A DNA stretch of 42,626 bases from Leptolyngbyaceae cyanobacterium T60_A2020_046. GTDB lineage: Bacteria; Cyanobacteriota; Cyanobacteriia; Phormidesmidales; Phormidesmidaceae. The stretch covers positions 1 through 42,626 of the forward strand of contig JACYME010000007.1 in NCBI GenBank assembly GCA_015272155.1, in the 5' to 3' direction. Made by a program: the position numbers and the translations under genes. This document shows, piece by piece, positions 1 through 7,706 of the stretch (the stretch's first letter is position 1; the number at the start of each line of letters is the position of its first letter). The notes beneath the pieces are model-generated. The model was not told where the DNA came from. It searched no databases and worked only from the letters and a program-made list of their open reading frames with translations.

Positions 1-301
1 AAGCGGCTTCCCAGATGGGGTAGAAGTGCAGGCCGATGGCGTTGGAGGAGGGCACCACTGCACCGGAGATGATGTTGTTGCCGTACATCAAGGAGCCAGC
101 GACGGGCTCGCGGATGCCGTCAATATCAACGGGGGGGGCGGCAACGAAGGCGATGACGAAGCAGATTGTGGCTGCCAGCAGGGTGGGGATCATCAGCACG
201 CCGAACCAGCCTACGTACAGGCGGTTTTCGGTGCTGGTCACCCACTGACAGAACTGCTCCCACAGGGAAGCGCTGGTGCGCTGCTGTAGTGTAGTTGTCA
301 T
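1..301 (-). CDS. psbA: Photosystem II D1 protein, N-terminal part (runs off the left edge)
   Basis: D1 is a core subunit of the photosystem II reaction centre in the thylakoid membrane and carries most ligands for charge separation and water oxidation. Only the first 100 codons are in the window. The protein opens with [17 protein letters not shown], then the first membrane helix (about residues 31-54, starting GWFGVLMIP), then the lumenal stretch with [15 protein letters not shown] and [19 protein letters not shown], all near-invariant in D1. The ATG at 301 is the natural start. Residue 130, which separates low-light (Gln) from high-light (Glu) D1 forms, lies outside the window, so the isoform cannot be assigned. 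A promoter and a hairpin covering the ribosome binding site lie just upstream. Confidence 0.97.
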   Translation of the reverse strand, partial: MTTTLQQRTSASLWEQFCQWVTSTENRLYVGWFGVLMIPTLLAATICFVIAFVAAPPVDIDGIREPVAGSLMYGNNIISGAVVPSSNAIGLHFYPIWEAA

Positions 302-312
302 GATGGATAAGT

Positions 313-326
313 CCTTATTGCTAAGG
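313..326 (-). promoter_or_regulatory. Hairpin in the psbA leader covering the ribosome binding site
   Basis: Read on the minus strand, the leader holds CCTTA-GCAA-TAAGG, a perfect 5-bp stem with a 4-nt loop, ending about 12 nt before the ATG. The 3' arm is the Shine-Dalgarno-like UAAGGA. Folding would hide the ribosome binding site. Translational control of psbA through its leader is known in cyanobacteria; that this stem does so here is inferred. Confidence 0.5.
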
Positions 327-373
327 TCGATTAAGTACAAAGCGGTGAGCAAGAATGTAACCCACCTGTTACA

Positions 374-402
374 AGTTTAGAGCTTAAGCTTAGTTTTGTA
401 AA
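374..402 (-). promoter_or_regulatory. psbA promoter, -35 TTTACA / 17 nt / -10 TAAACT
   Basis: On the minus strand TTTACA (402-397) is followed by exactly 17 nt and TAAACT (379-374). The predicted start of transcription is near 367, giving a leader of about 65 nt, typical of cyanobacterial psbA genes. The -35 matches the near-consensus box usual for psbA. Confidence 0.65.
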
Positions 403-846
403 GTCATTTCAGGAAGGATTCCGCAAGGGTGCAGCGGTCGAAAAAACCGCCCTAAACCCTACAGGGCTAATGATCTCGACCTCAGATTAAGCCTGTCTAT
501 CAGCGATCGCAACTGCATCTATAAGTTTTCTCTATCTGCAAAAAGGTTTGCACTTTGCAACTGGCATCTCGCGATCGCGGTCGTTCACGAACCCTCTTCA
601 ACGCTTTGCCTCACAGGTCATTCAGCAGAATCTTGAACGACATTAGTCCGGCGTAATCTGGCCCGCACGTCTTAACACAAAGATGAGAGCGCGCTCACAA
701 TCCTGAGAATCTTGGCCATCGGTAGGCATTTGCCGCGCCCAGGACACATTCAAGCCAGCGCATGTCGCAGCGCATCAGCGGTGATCGTCCTAACCGTTTC
801 GCCCCGCGATCGCGTCTGTTATTTAGTATTTAGGCCACAGAGCAGG
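403..846. other. Intergenic region upstream of psbA
   Basis: No gene is supported here. It holds several GCGATCGC-type octamers (for example near 503 and 571) and no convincing RNA gene or terminator. It may contain further psbA control sites, but none can be pointed to. Confidence 0.5.
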
Positions 847-1113
847 CTAGAGCTTGGCACGGATTGTAAAGGAATAATCACCACCGGGCTCAAGCTGATA
901 GTCAAACCGTTCTAAAAAGCGACCCAAAGGCTCGCGAATCAGCGCCCGCCCCAAGGAAGGCTCAATTTTGAGCTGTCCCTTCGGAAACTGCCACTGAAAC
1001 TGCCACTCATAATTGCTGGCCCGCACCTCACCCTCCAACCGACTGTGCTGCCAGGATTGATGGGTAATCCGCACGTAGGCCGTAGTTTCGGGAAGGGAGC
1101 GATGACGAGTCAC
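847..1113 (-). CDS. Small conserved cyanobacterial protein, DUF3146-like
   Basis: An 88-residue soluble protein that I recognise, with moderate certainty, as the cyanobacteria-restricted DUF3146 type. Visible hallmarks are LPETTAYVRITHQSWQHS near the N-terminus, a tryptophan/glutamine-rich YEWQFQWQF, and the C-terminal QLEPGGDYSFTIRA. It has no signal peptide or membrane segment. The start is GTG at 1113; no ATG lies in frame nearby and the Shine-Dalgarno is weak, so the start is less certain than the frame. It reads in the same direction as psbA but is separated from it by 545 bp and is not its operon partner. The function is unknown. Confidence 0.7.
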   Translation of the reverse strand: MTRHRSLPETTAYVRITHQSWQHSRLEGEVRASNYEWQFQWQFPKGQLKIEPSLGRALIREPLGRFLERFDYQLEPGGDYSFTIRAKL

Positions 1114-1462
1114 GGAAAATCCTTAGCGCATTGAGTCAACTGGCGACGCTGCCCCCCAATCAGGAACGGGGCGTTGGAATCTGTTGCTAACATAACGGGC
1201 TGACGGAAGTCAGGTCTACCCGGATTTCAGGATTTTGAGACATTCCAACGGGTCAACATGCGCACTTTCAGGTGGACGATCGCGGCATTGGCGCAGTCGC
1301 GGTCAAGACTCAACCTCAGCGATCGCTTTTCAAGCGATCAAAAAAAACGGTAGCCTATTCTATTAAGAGATCGCGGTCAGGCTAAAGACAGTCGTCTTGG
1401 TAGGCAGTCTGAGGCACCGCGCACTTGGACAGGTTTTGTCTCAATCTACTCGGTAGCGACGC
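1114..1462. other. Intergenic region between divergent genes, with a perfect inverted repeat
   Basis: No gene is seen. At 1321-1339 GATCGCTT-TTC-AAGCGATC forms a perfect 8-bp inverted repeat built on an extended GCGATCGC octamer. Eight A residues follow it on the plus strand, so it is not a terminator for either neighbour (the T-run would precede the stem on the minus strand). Confidence 0.5.
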
Positions 1463-2380
1463 GTGCCCAAGGTTGGCATTATTTTTAACGACATCAAACC
1501 AGTTGCTTGCCAGATTGCAGAAACCTGGCGCGATAAGCTGGTTGACCAAGGGTATGACGTTTGCCTTGCGACAGGATTTGGAGGGCTGTTGGGATATTCC
1601 AACCCAGAGCGCCCCCTGTGTCACACCCCCATCGAAAGCCTGGTGCCTCCAGGCTTTGACGACACGATGGATTTTGCCCTAGTGCTGGGAGGCGATGGCA
1701 CCGTTTTATCCGCCTTTCGCCAAGTTGCCCCCATTGGGGTGCCGCTGCTGACCGTCAACACCGGGCATATGGGGTTTTTGACCGAAACCTATCTCAACCA
1801 GTTGCCCCAGGCAGTCGAACTGGTTTTGCAAGGAGAATACCGTCTCGAAGAGCGATCGATGCTGGTGGTCAAGCTGTTGCACCGGGGGCGGGCAATTTGG
1901 GAAGCCCTGTGCCTCAACGAGATGGTGCTCCATCGCGAGCCGCTAACCAGCATGTGCCACTTTGAGGTCACCGTGGGAGAACATGCCCCAGTCGATATTG
2001 CCGCCGATGGCATCATCATTTCGACGCCAACGGGCTCGACGGCCTATTCTCTCTCTGCCGGGGGGCCGGTGATTACCCCTGGGGTTCCGGTCACGCAGTT
2101 GATTCCCATCTGTCCGCACTCTCTGGCGTCGCGAGGTCTGGTATTCCCCGATTCCGAGATCGTCCACATCAACTCGGCCAATCCTGACCCCCTCGTGATG
2201 GTGGTCGATGGCAATGCTGGATGTTACGTCCTGCCAGAGGACTCGGTGCAGACGGAGCGATCGCCCTACGTGGCCAAATTCATTCGCCTGCGATCGCCCG
2301 AATTTTTCAAAGTTTTGCGGGAAAAACTGGGCTGGGGTCTGCCCCACATCGCTAAGCCCACCTCCGTCGAACTCCCGTAG
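1463..2380 (+). CDS. nadK: NAD kinase
   Basis: Phosphorylates NAD to NADP with ATP or polyphosphate in the cytoplasm, supplying NADP for photosynthetic electron transport. The 305-residue protein has the family signatures in order: GGDGT (about residue 77), NTGHMGFL, and [21 protein letters not shown], which binds the NAD ribose and phosphate acceptor. The start is GTG at 1463, giving [10 protein letters not shown], which matches the usual cyanobacterial N-terminus; no strong Shine-Dalgarno precedes it. Cyanobacteria commonly carry two NAD kinases, and which paralogue this is cannot be decided here. The stop lies only 8 bp before a perfect TATAAT that probably serves the next gene. Confidence 0.95.
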   Translation: MPKVGIIFNDIKPVACQIAETWRDKLVDQGYDVCLATGFGGLLGYSNPERPLCHTPIESLVPPGFDDTMDFALVLGGDGTVLSAFRQVAPIGVPLLTVNTGHMGFLTETYLNQLPQAVELVLQGEYRLEERSMLVVKLLHRGRAIWEALCLNEMVLHREPLTSMCHFEVTVGEHAPVDIAADGIIISTPTGSTAYSLSAGGPVITPGVPVTQLIPICPHSLASRGLVFPDSEIVHINSANPDPLVMVVDGNAGCYVLPEDSVQTERSPYVAKFIRLRSPEFFKVLREKLGWGLPHIAKPTSVELP

Positions 2381-2388
2381 GGAAAGAC

Positions 2389-2394
2389 TATAAT
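2389..2394 (+). promoter_or_regulatory. Candidate -10 box TATAAT for the NblR-like gene
   Basis: A perfect TATAAT lies 8 bp after the nadK stop and about 60 bp before the ATG at 2455. No good -35 is found 16-18 nt upstream, which would suit an activator-dependent promoter. It also argues against the alternative TTG start at 2410, which would leave almost no leader. Confidence 0.4.
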
Positions 2395-2454
2395 CGCGGC
2401 AGTCAGGTCTTGAATGGGCTGACTGGCTGCAACAGTTTATCGGTGCTTCATTTT

Positions 2455-3150
2455 ATGGACAGTAGTGCCACGCCGTCGGTGCCCCATGTGCTGTTGATCA
2501 TAGGGCACGAAGAAACAACCCATAAAATCAAGCGTGACTTGACCGAAGCAGGCTACGACGTGACGGTGGCCCACACCGGGCAAGATAGCCTCGAACATGC
2601 CCAGCAGAGCAAACCCGCCCTCATTGTCATCGATCGCCTGTTGGGCGGCGAGTCAGGGCTCACCATTTGTCAAAACCTGAGATCGGCGGGCGTCTGTTGC
2701 CCCATTTTGCTGATGATGGCGCGCGACACCCTAGATGATCGCATTGCCTGCCTCGAAGCCGGAGCCGATGACTATTGCCTGAAGCCCTATCGACCCGAGG
2801 TTTTCCTCAACATCCTTCAAATCTATCTCCAGCCTGGGGAAACCACGACCGACCAACTGCGGTTCGGGGAGCTGACCTTAGATATTGCCAATCGCAACGC
2901 CGTGCGCAATGGCCGCGTGACTGAGCTGACGATGAAAGAGTTTGAGCTGCTGCGCTACCTCATGGAGCATCCCCGTGAAGTGCTGACGCGAGAACAAATC
3001 CTAGAGAATGTCTGGGGCTATGACTTCATGGGCGAATCGAATGTGATCGAGGTGTATATTCGCTACTTGCGCCTGAAGATCGATGGCGACCATGAGAAAC
3101 GCCTGATTCAAACCGTGCGTGGCGTGGGCTATGTGCTGCGAGAAAGCTAG
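2455..3150 (+). CDS. nblR: OmpR-family response regulator, NblR-like
   Basis: A DNA-binding regulator with an N-terminal receiver (about residues 10-125) and a C-terminal winged helix of OmpR/PhoB type (MKEFELLRYLMEHPREVLTR, then VYIRYLRLKID and VRGVGYVLRES). NblR controls phycobilisome breakdown under nutrient or high-light stress. The sequence resembles NblR as I know it, especially RDTLDDRIACLEAGADDY and QILENVWGYDFMGESNVIE. The receiver keeps the phospho-acceptor position (D60) and K110, but lacks the paired acidic residues near the N-terminus (LLIIGHEE) and has Met in place of the switch Thr/Ser (LLMMARD). NblR is described as an atypical, phosphorylation-independent regulator, which fits. 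ATG 2455 is preferred over an in-frame TTG at 2410. The gene symbol is a family-level call. Confidence 0.75.
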   Translation: MDSSATPSVPHVLLIIGHEETTHKIKRDLTEAGYDVTVAHTGQDSLEHAQQSKPALIVIDRLLGGESGLTICQNLRSAGVCCPILLMMARDTLDDRIACLEAGADDYCLKPYRPEVFLNILQIYLQPGETTTDQLRFGELTLDIANRNAVRNGRVTELTMKEFELLRYLMEHPREVLTREQILENVWGYDFMGESNVIEVYIRYLRLKIDGDHEKRLIQTVRGVGYVLRES

Positions 3151-3236
3151 GGGCGCTGCCCGCTAACGGGCGATCACGACCTCGAAACCTTACCCCAACG
3201 CCACACGTCACCCGTGGATGACCTGACCACCCCATC

Positions 3237-3806
3237 ATGATGCAGACTTCCCAACCCTGGAAACTCTTGATCAGCGGAACCGTGGGCCTTTGCCTCGGCC
3301 TCAGCAGTTGTGGCGTCATGCCCTCCTCCGCAGAAACGCCGCTCACTCCCGAGCCAGAATCCACCACGTCGCCCACCCCAGAATCATCACCCGCCCGGGG
3401 TCAACAGCTCCCCATTGAGGCGGAGGTGGTCTTGGGCGATCAAACCATTCAACTCGAAGTCGCTTCAACGCCTCAACAGCAAGCTATCGGGCTGATGTAT
3501 CGCAGCGAACTTGCGGACGATCGCGGCATGTTGTTTCCCTTCAACCCACCGCGCCCCGTCAGTTTTTGGATGAAAAATGTCGAGATTTCCCTCGATATGG
3601 TGTTTGTCACGGGTGGCCAAATTATCGCGATCGCCCACAACGTTCCGCCCTGTATCGCGGAACCCTGCCCCATCTATGGGCCAGGGCGACAGGTGGTGCA
3701 ATCAGTCATCGAGCTGCGCGGGGGACGGGCAGAGGAACTTGGGCTCGAAATTGGCGACCCGGTTGCCATCCAGTGGCGGGGCGGCACCGAGGAACCCAGA
3801 GAATAG
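3237..3806 (+). CDS. DUF192 family lipoprotein
   Basis: A 189-residue exported protein of unknown biochemical role. It starts MMQTSQPWKLL with a hydrophobic segment ending in a lipobox (GLSSCG, Cys about residue 25), so it should be lipid-anchored on the outer face of the cytoplasmic or thylakoid membrane. A Pro/Ser/Thr/Glu-rich linker (about 30-58) precedes the DUF192 domain (about 60-183), with family hallmarks EVASTPQQQAIGLMYR, GMLFPF, SFWMKNVEISLDMVF and ELRGGRAEELGL. Two adjacent ATGs (3237, 3240) are possible starts. It follows the NblR-like gene by 86 bp on the same strand; co-transcription is possible but not shown. No terminator is evident after it. Confidence 0.85.
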   Translation: MMQTSQPWKLLISGTVGLCLGLSSCGVMPSSAETPLTPEPESTTSPTPESSPARGQQLPIEAEVVLGDQTIQLEVASTPQQQAIGLMYRSELADDRGMLFPFNPPRPVSFWMKNVEISLDMVFVTGGQIIAIAHNVPPCIAEPCPIYGPGRQVVQSVIELRGGRAEELGLEIGDPVAIQWRGGTEEPRE

Positions 3807-4161
3807 TTCTTGATTGCTTATCGTTTTGTCGATTTTCATTAAAATTATTTTCAGGAAAAGCGCAGATCTTCTAGTGAGAATCTGGCTAAATTTGATACGC
3901 TATCCTCACTCATCTCAACGGGCGGTTATACCCACTGGGTTCACACCCTCCCATTGAAGTTGAGGCAGCGCGATGGTGTTTTGCCACTGCCAGAATGCCG
4001 TGTAGGGTCGAGCATCTCCGTAGGCTCAGTCAGCACCCGGTATCCTCTGACATCGGTTTTCCGACCCGCGCGTTTTTTCAAGTCTTGGCTACAATCAAGC
4101 AAGTTTTTCCGAACCCCAGTTTCTTTCGTCAAGCCCCATTGACATACCGGGTGAACAGTGA
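3807..4161. other. Intergenic region without a supported gene
   Basis: Short open frames exist on both strands (plus 3954-4142, minus 3941-4180), but neither has a ribosome binding site or a recognised protein. The AT-rich start (3826-3860) resembles a transcript end without a hairpin. A transposon relic was considered and could not be supported. Confidence 0.4.
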
Positions 4162-4365
4162 ATGAAACAGCAGATGACAACAGGTCGTGAAATCGGGCTC
4201 ATCCAGTTCCTGCGGGAAGAGTTGGCCGTTTCTCAGGACTCGATTGAGGTCGCGCTGCGACACTGTGAGCAGGATCCTGGGCCGCTGCCAATGGTGCTGT
4301 GGCAGTATGGGCTAATCACTCTGGAGCAACTTGAGCAGATCTACGACTGGATGGAAGCAGCCTAG
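4162..4365 (+). CDS. DUF2949 family small protein
   Basis: A 67-residue soluble protein of a cyanobacteria-specific family of unknown function. The hallmarks are LIQFLREELAVSQDSIEVALRH, then PLPMVLWQYGLITLEQLEQIYDW, a helix-turn-helix-like arrangement of helices reminiscent of the hinge between regulators and their targets, though no DNA or protein partner is known. ATG 4162 gives MKQQMTTGREIG; a second in-frame ATG follows at 4174 and could be used instead. It stands alone, convergent with the aminotransferase gene to its right. Confidence 0.8.
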   Translation: MKQQMTTGREIGLIQFLREELAVSQDSIEVALRHCEQDPGPLPMVLWQYGLITLEQLEQIYDWMEAA

Positions 4366-4482
4366 GGCGCAACTGGGGCGCGATCGCAAGACTCTCCCGC
4401 CTGCCGAGCGTCTCCAATCACGCTTCATTGAGGGATAGCATCGGGGCAAAGCAACTATTCTCCGTCCAATCGACTCACCACA

Positions 4483-4517
4483 AAGGTGGGGCCGTTCACT
4501 AAAAACGACCCCACCTT
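4483..4517 (-). terminator. Terminator of the aminotransferase gene
   Basis: Plus-strand AAGGTGGGG (4483-4491) pairs with CCCCACCTT (4509-4517). The stem extends inward past one mismatch through GTT/AAC. It lies 32 bp after the aminotransferase stop on the minus strand. The trailing T-run is short (TTTG), so it may act in both directions between the two convergent genes. Confidence 0.6.
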
Positions 4518-4548
4518 CGGCATTTTGGGAGCGTATCGGGTAGATGCC

Positions 4549-5706
4549 CTAGGCTCGCAACGCGGCCTGTGCCGCCGCCAGGCCGGCCCCTGGGGTCACT
4601 CCCTCAGCCCCAAGCTGGGCCAAGGTCGCTTCCAGAGCTGCGATCGCTGTCAAGACATCGCGATCGCTCACAAAGCCCAGATGGCCCATACGGAAGATCT
4701 TGCCCTTGAGGTGATCTTGGCCGCCCGCCATGGCAATATCAAACTGCTTGCGCAGGGTCGAGCGGATTTTCTCTGCATCAACGCCTTGGGGCATCACAGC
4801 AGTGACCGCTGGACTAGCAAACTCATCGGCAGCAGACAGCGGCAAGTTCAGCGCCTTCATCGCCGCGCGCGTCGCCCGCTTGAGCCGCTCATGGCGGGCA
4901 AAAATAGTCTCCAGCCCTTCGGCCTTCATCATTTGCAGCGCCACCTGCAAGGCATAGAACAAGCTCACGGGCGGCGTGAATGGCGTGGTATTTTTCGCCG
5001 CGTTTTTCCGATAGGGGCCAAGGTCAAAATAAAACTTTGGCAGGGTAGATTTTTCATAGGCGGCCCAAGCGCGATCGCTCATCGCCACAAAGCCCAACCC
5101 CGGCGGAATCATGTACCCCTTCTGAGAACCAGAGGCGACCACATCTAAGCCCCACTCATCAACCGGCACACTGCACGCACCCAAACTCGTCACCGCATCA
5201 ACAATCATCAACGCTTCGCCGTGCGCCTTGACATGGCGAGCAATGGTTTGCAAGTCATTCAAAACCCCTGTAGAGGTTTCGCTGTGGGTGACGATGACCG
5301 CTTTGATGGTCTTTGCGGTATCCGCTTCCAGCGCCGCGCGGAAAGCCTCAGGATCCAGCGGTTTGCCCCATTCGGCTTCAATCGCCTCTACCTGAATCCC
5401 AAAGGCTTCGCAGACCTTGACCCAGCGCTCGCCAAACTTGCCGTTGTTGCCAGCTAGGACGCGATCGCCCGCACTGAGAACGTTGATAATGCCTGCTTCC
5501 ATTGCGCCAGTGCCGCTGGCGGTCAGCAACAACACGTCATTTTGGGTTTGGTGAAGCCACTTGAGGTTCTCGGTGACCTCGGCCATGATCTGGCTAAACT
5601 CGCCGCTGCGGTGACCAATGAGGTGCTTGGCCTGCGCCAGCAAGACGCGTTCAGGAACCGGAGTCGGCCCCGGAATCATCAGCATAAACTTGTCATCCAT
5701 GGGCAT
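4549..5706 (-). CDS. Class V aminotransferase, alanine-glyoxylate / serine-pyruvate type
   Basis: A pyridoxal-phosphate enzyme likely to transfer the amino group of serine or alanine to glyoxylate, a photorespiratory step; cyanobacterial members are often mislabelled as the small subunit of soluble hydrogenase. The 385 residues carry MLMIPGPTPVPERVL at the substrate end, GTGAMEAGIINVL at the cofactor phosphate, VDAVTSLG, and the Schiff-base lysine in VASGSQKGYMIPPG. The C-terminal domain ends with an Ala-rich tail. ATG 5706 gives MPMDDKFM; ATG 5700 is also possible. It is a single gene with its own terminator. Exact substrate preference cannot be read from the sequence. Confidence 0.9.
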   Translation of the reverse strand: MPMDDKFMLMIPGPTPVPERVLLAQAKHLIGHRSGEFSQIMAEVTENLKWLHQTQNDVLLLTASGTGAMEAGIINVLSAGDRVLAGNNGKFGERWVKVCEAFGIQVEAIEAEWGKPLDPEAFRAALEADTAKTIKAVIVTHSETSTGVLNDLQTIARHVKAHGEALMIVDAVTSLGACSVPVDEWGLDVVASGSQKGYMIPPGLGFVAMSDRAWAAYEKSTLPKFYFDLGPYRKNAAKNTTPFTPPVSLFYALQVALQMMKAEGLETIFARHERLKRATRAAMKALNLPLSAADEFASPAVTAVMPQGVDAEKIRSTLRKQFDIAMAGGQDHLKGKIFRMGHLGFVSDRDVLTAIAALEATLAQLGAEGVTPGAGLAAAQAALRA

Positions 5707-5902
5707 GCCTGCTTAGATTACGTGTCGTTTCCTTAATGGGATAACTCCCAGCATCGCATAACTTCTGCCCCCCTACGCAAAGCCTTGGGCCTTATTCGGG
5801 ATCGATGCCGATGGTCACACCCTGCTGGGAAAATCGAAAATCTGACTCCATCTAGGTCAACACGGTGAGGAACTGCATCGCAGCAACGCGAAGGGCAATC
5901 GC

Positions 5903-7360
5903 CTACAATCCGCGCAAATATTGCAGAATTCCCTGGGCGATCGCTTGGGCCATCCGCTCTCGCCATGCAGCATCTCGCAGCAAGCGCACATCCTCCTCAC
6001 CTGTGACAAAGCCGATTTCCAGCAAGGCCGCAGGCATATTGGTATAGCGCAGAACATAGAATCGAGCACTTTTCACGCCGCGATCGCGCATCCCCGAAGC
6101 AGGCAAAATATTCGCATGAATGATTTCCGCCAGGCGTCGCCCAGACTCCGACGCGTAATAGGTTTCAATGCCATTGACATCGGGGCGGCTGAGGCTGATC
6201 GAATTGGCGTGAATGCTGACAAAAACCGTCGCGTTGGCACGATTCGCAATCTCTACCCGAGGAGCCAAATCAAGGGTGCGATCGTCCGTGCGCGTCATGA
6301 TGACTTCCACCCCCTGAGCCCGCAGCAGCTCCGTCACCCGCTGGGAAATCGAGAAAATCACCTCCTTTTCTTGCAGGCCGCCAATGCCGACCGCTCCGTG
6401 ATCTCGGCCACCGTGCCCCGGGTCAATCACCACCACAAACTGACCATCCCGAGGACGGGCAGGTGTCGTCGGCGTTTGGGGCTGGGGCGGCGTTTGCGGC
6501 GTCGGAGGGACTGCGATCGGCTGGCTGGAAGTCCATTGATCAGGAATGGATGAAATCGACACACCTGCAGGCGGCACCAGCACCACCCCACCCAAGTTAG
6601 AGGCCGTCACCTCCCAGTCTGGGCTCCCCGGTGCAAGGGTCAACCGCACCTGAGTTCTGGGTCGTCGCCCAGCCTGCTGGATAATTTCCCAACGAGTCAC
6701 GCTATAGCGATTCGTCGGCAACGCCGCTTCTCTCAGCAGTGGAGAAATCGAGGCATTCTCTATCTCAATCAGAATTTGACGGCCATTGCGGCGATTCCCC
6801 TGCCGCTCGACCTGAATCGTGGGCGTCGCCCCACGGGTACGAATAAAGAACCCATCAGGCGTTGCCAAAACTCCGTCAACCTGGGTCGCGACCCCTGGCA
6901 CAATTTGTCCTGACACACTGTTGCCCTGCCCCTGAGTCGGCGGTGGGGGCGACGCATTGCCGTCTTGGGTAGGGGTTGGAAGTTGTACCACCCAGCGATT
7001 GGACTGAATACCGCGCACCTCAATCTCACGGGGATTCAGGGTGTAGCCCGCATTCAACTCAATCACGAGGCGAGTAGTTTGGGAATCAAACTGACCCACC
7101 CGCACTTCTCGGATTGCGCCGCCCACGGGACGACTCGCAGTGGGGTTCCCCAGGGTGGTGCCCGGAAGGTCCACAACAATGCGGGTGGGGTTGAAAATCA
7201 TCTGTGCCCGGGGCTGAACCGCTCCATCGGTAGTAAAAACCAACCGATTTTCGCGGGCGTCGAACCACCAGGACTGAAGCTGGGCGGCCTCAGCGGGCAA
7301 GGTCAAAACTAGCGCACTAACAGCGCCTAAACTCGCGGGAATCAAGCAATCAAGTCTCAA
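5903..7360 (-). CDS. amiC: Periplasmic N-acetylmuramoyl-L-alanine amidase with AMIN domain
   Basis: Cleaves the bond between N-acetylmuramic acid and the stem peptide of peptidoglycan; AmiC-type enzymes act in cell separation and, in filamentous cyanobacteria, drill septal nanopores. A signal peptide (cleavage after PAEAA, about residue 26) leads an AMIN domain (about 27-130, VVDLPGTTLG and TRLVIEL visible), a Pro/Gln/Thr-rich linker, and a C-terminal Amidase_3 domain from about 305. Zinc ligands and catalytic glutamate are all present: H316 (DPGHGG), E331 (LQEKE), H384 (SIHAN), E448 (LEIGF). The start at 7360 is TTG and overlaps the TGA of the upstream 95-residue frame (TTGA), suggesting translational coupling. 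It is shorter than Nostoc AmiC (about 600), mainly in the AMIN and linker part. Confidence 0.93.
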   Translation of the reverse strand: MRLDCLIPASLGAVSALVLTLPAEAAQLQSWWFDARENRLVFTTDGAVQPRAQMIFNPTRIVVDLPGTTLGNPTASRPVGGAIREVRVGQFDSQTTRLVIELNAGYTLNPREIEVRGIQSNRWVVQLPTPTQDGNASPPPPTQGQGNSVSGQIVPGVATQVDGVLATPDGFFIRTRGATPTIQVERQGNRRNGRQILIEIENASISPLLREAALPTNRYSVTRWEIIQQAGRRPRTQVRLTLAPGSPDWEVTASNLGGVVLVPPAGVSISSIPDQWTSSQPIAVPPTPQTPPQPQTPTTPARPRDGQFVVVIDPGHGGRDHGAVGIGGLQEKEVIFSISQRVTELLRAQGVEVIMTRTDDRTLDLAPRVEIANRANATVFVSIHANSISLSRPDVNGIETYYASESGRRLAEIIHANILPASGMRDRGVKSARFYVLRYTNMPAALLEIGFVTGEEDVRLLRDAAWRERMAQAIAQGILQYLRGL

Positions 7361-7644
7361 TCCGGTGTGTCCCCCTCAGAATTAGAACTCGGTGGATTGT
7401 AGTGACGTTGGGTTGCGAGCCCCGGTGCCGGTGCCGTCGCGTAACCCACAAAGTCTCTCACCTTGCAGCGTGAAAGTCTAGCGCAGCCCATTGAAATTTG
7501 CACGACTTTTGGATTGGGGTCAATCCCGATGCGATCGCGCGTCAAACTTTGCCCCAATTCTCGCGATCGCCGTCCCAGGCAAAGGGTTTGCCCATCGCCT
7601 TTGACGCGATAAACAAGCCTCAGCAATCCCACGGGTTTCTCCAT
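7357..7644 (-). CDS. Hypothetical 95-residue protein coupled to amiC
   Basis: I do not recognise a family. The frame runs from ATG 7644 to a TGA that overlaps the amiC TTG start by 2 nt, an arrangement typical of coupled genes. Its composition looks like a real, basic, soluble protein: MEKPVGLLRLVYRVKGD, LCLGRRSRELGQSLTRD, RIGIDPNPKVVQISMG, KVRDFVGYA, then a low-complexity tail. It has no signal peptide or membrane segment. No good Shine-Dalgarno precedes the ATG, and only 62 bp separates it from the divergent phospholipase-D-like gene. An alternative is that it is a chance frame in the amiC leader. Confidence 0.55.
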   Translation of the reverse strand: MEKPVGLLRLVYRVKGDGQTLCLGRRSRELGQSLTRDRIGIDPNPKVVQISMGCARLSRCKVRDFVGYATAPAPGLATQRHYNPPSSNSEGDTPD

Positions 7645-7706
7645 CGCGCCGTTAGGGCCAGAACCGTTTTGGGCGCACTAGGGACAACGATTTTCCCCGT
7701 CAGGCT

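Noticed and set aside
1321-1339. Inverted repeat GATCGCTT-TTC-AAGCGATC as a terminator
   Set aside because: The A-run follows on the plus strand, so the T-run precedes the stem on the minus strand; no gene ends there in the right direction.
3935-4180. Possible TnpB/IS605 relic in the minus frame at 3941-4180
   Set aside because: A phrase in the frame faintly recalled a transposase tail, but no zinc-finger cysteines, RuvC motif or element ends are visible.
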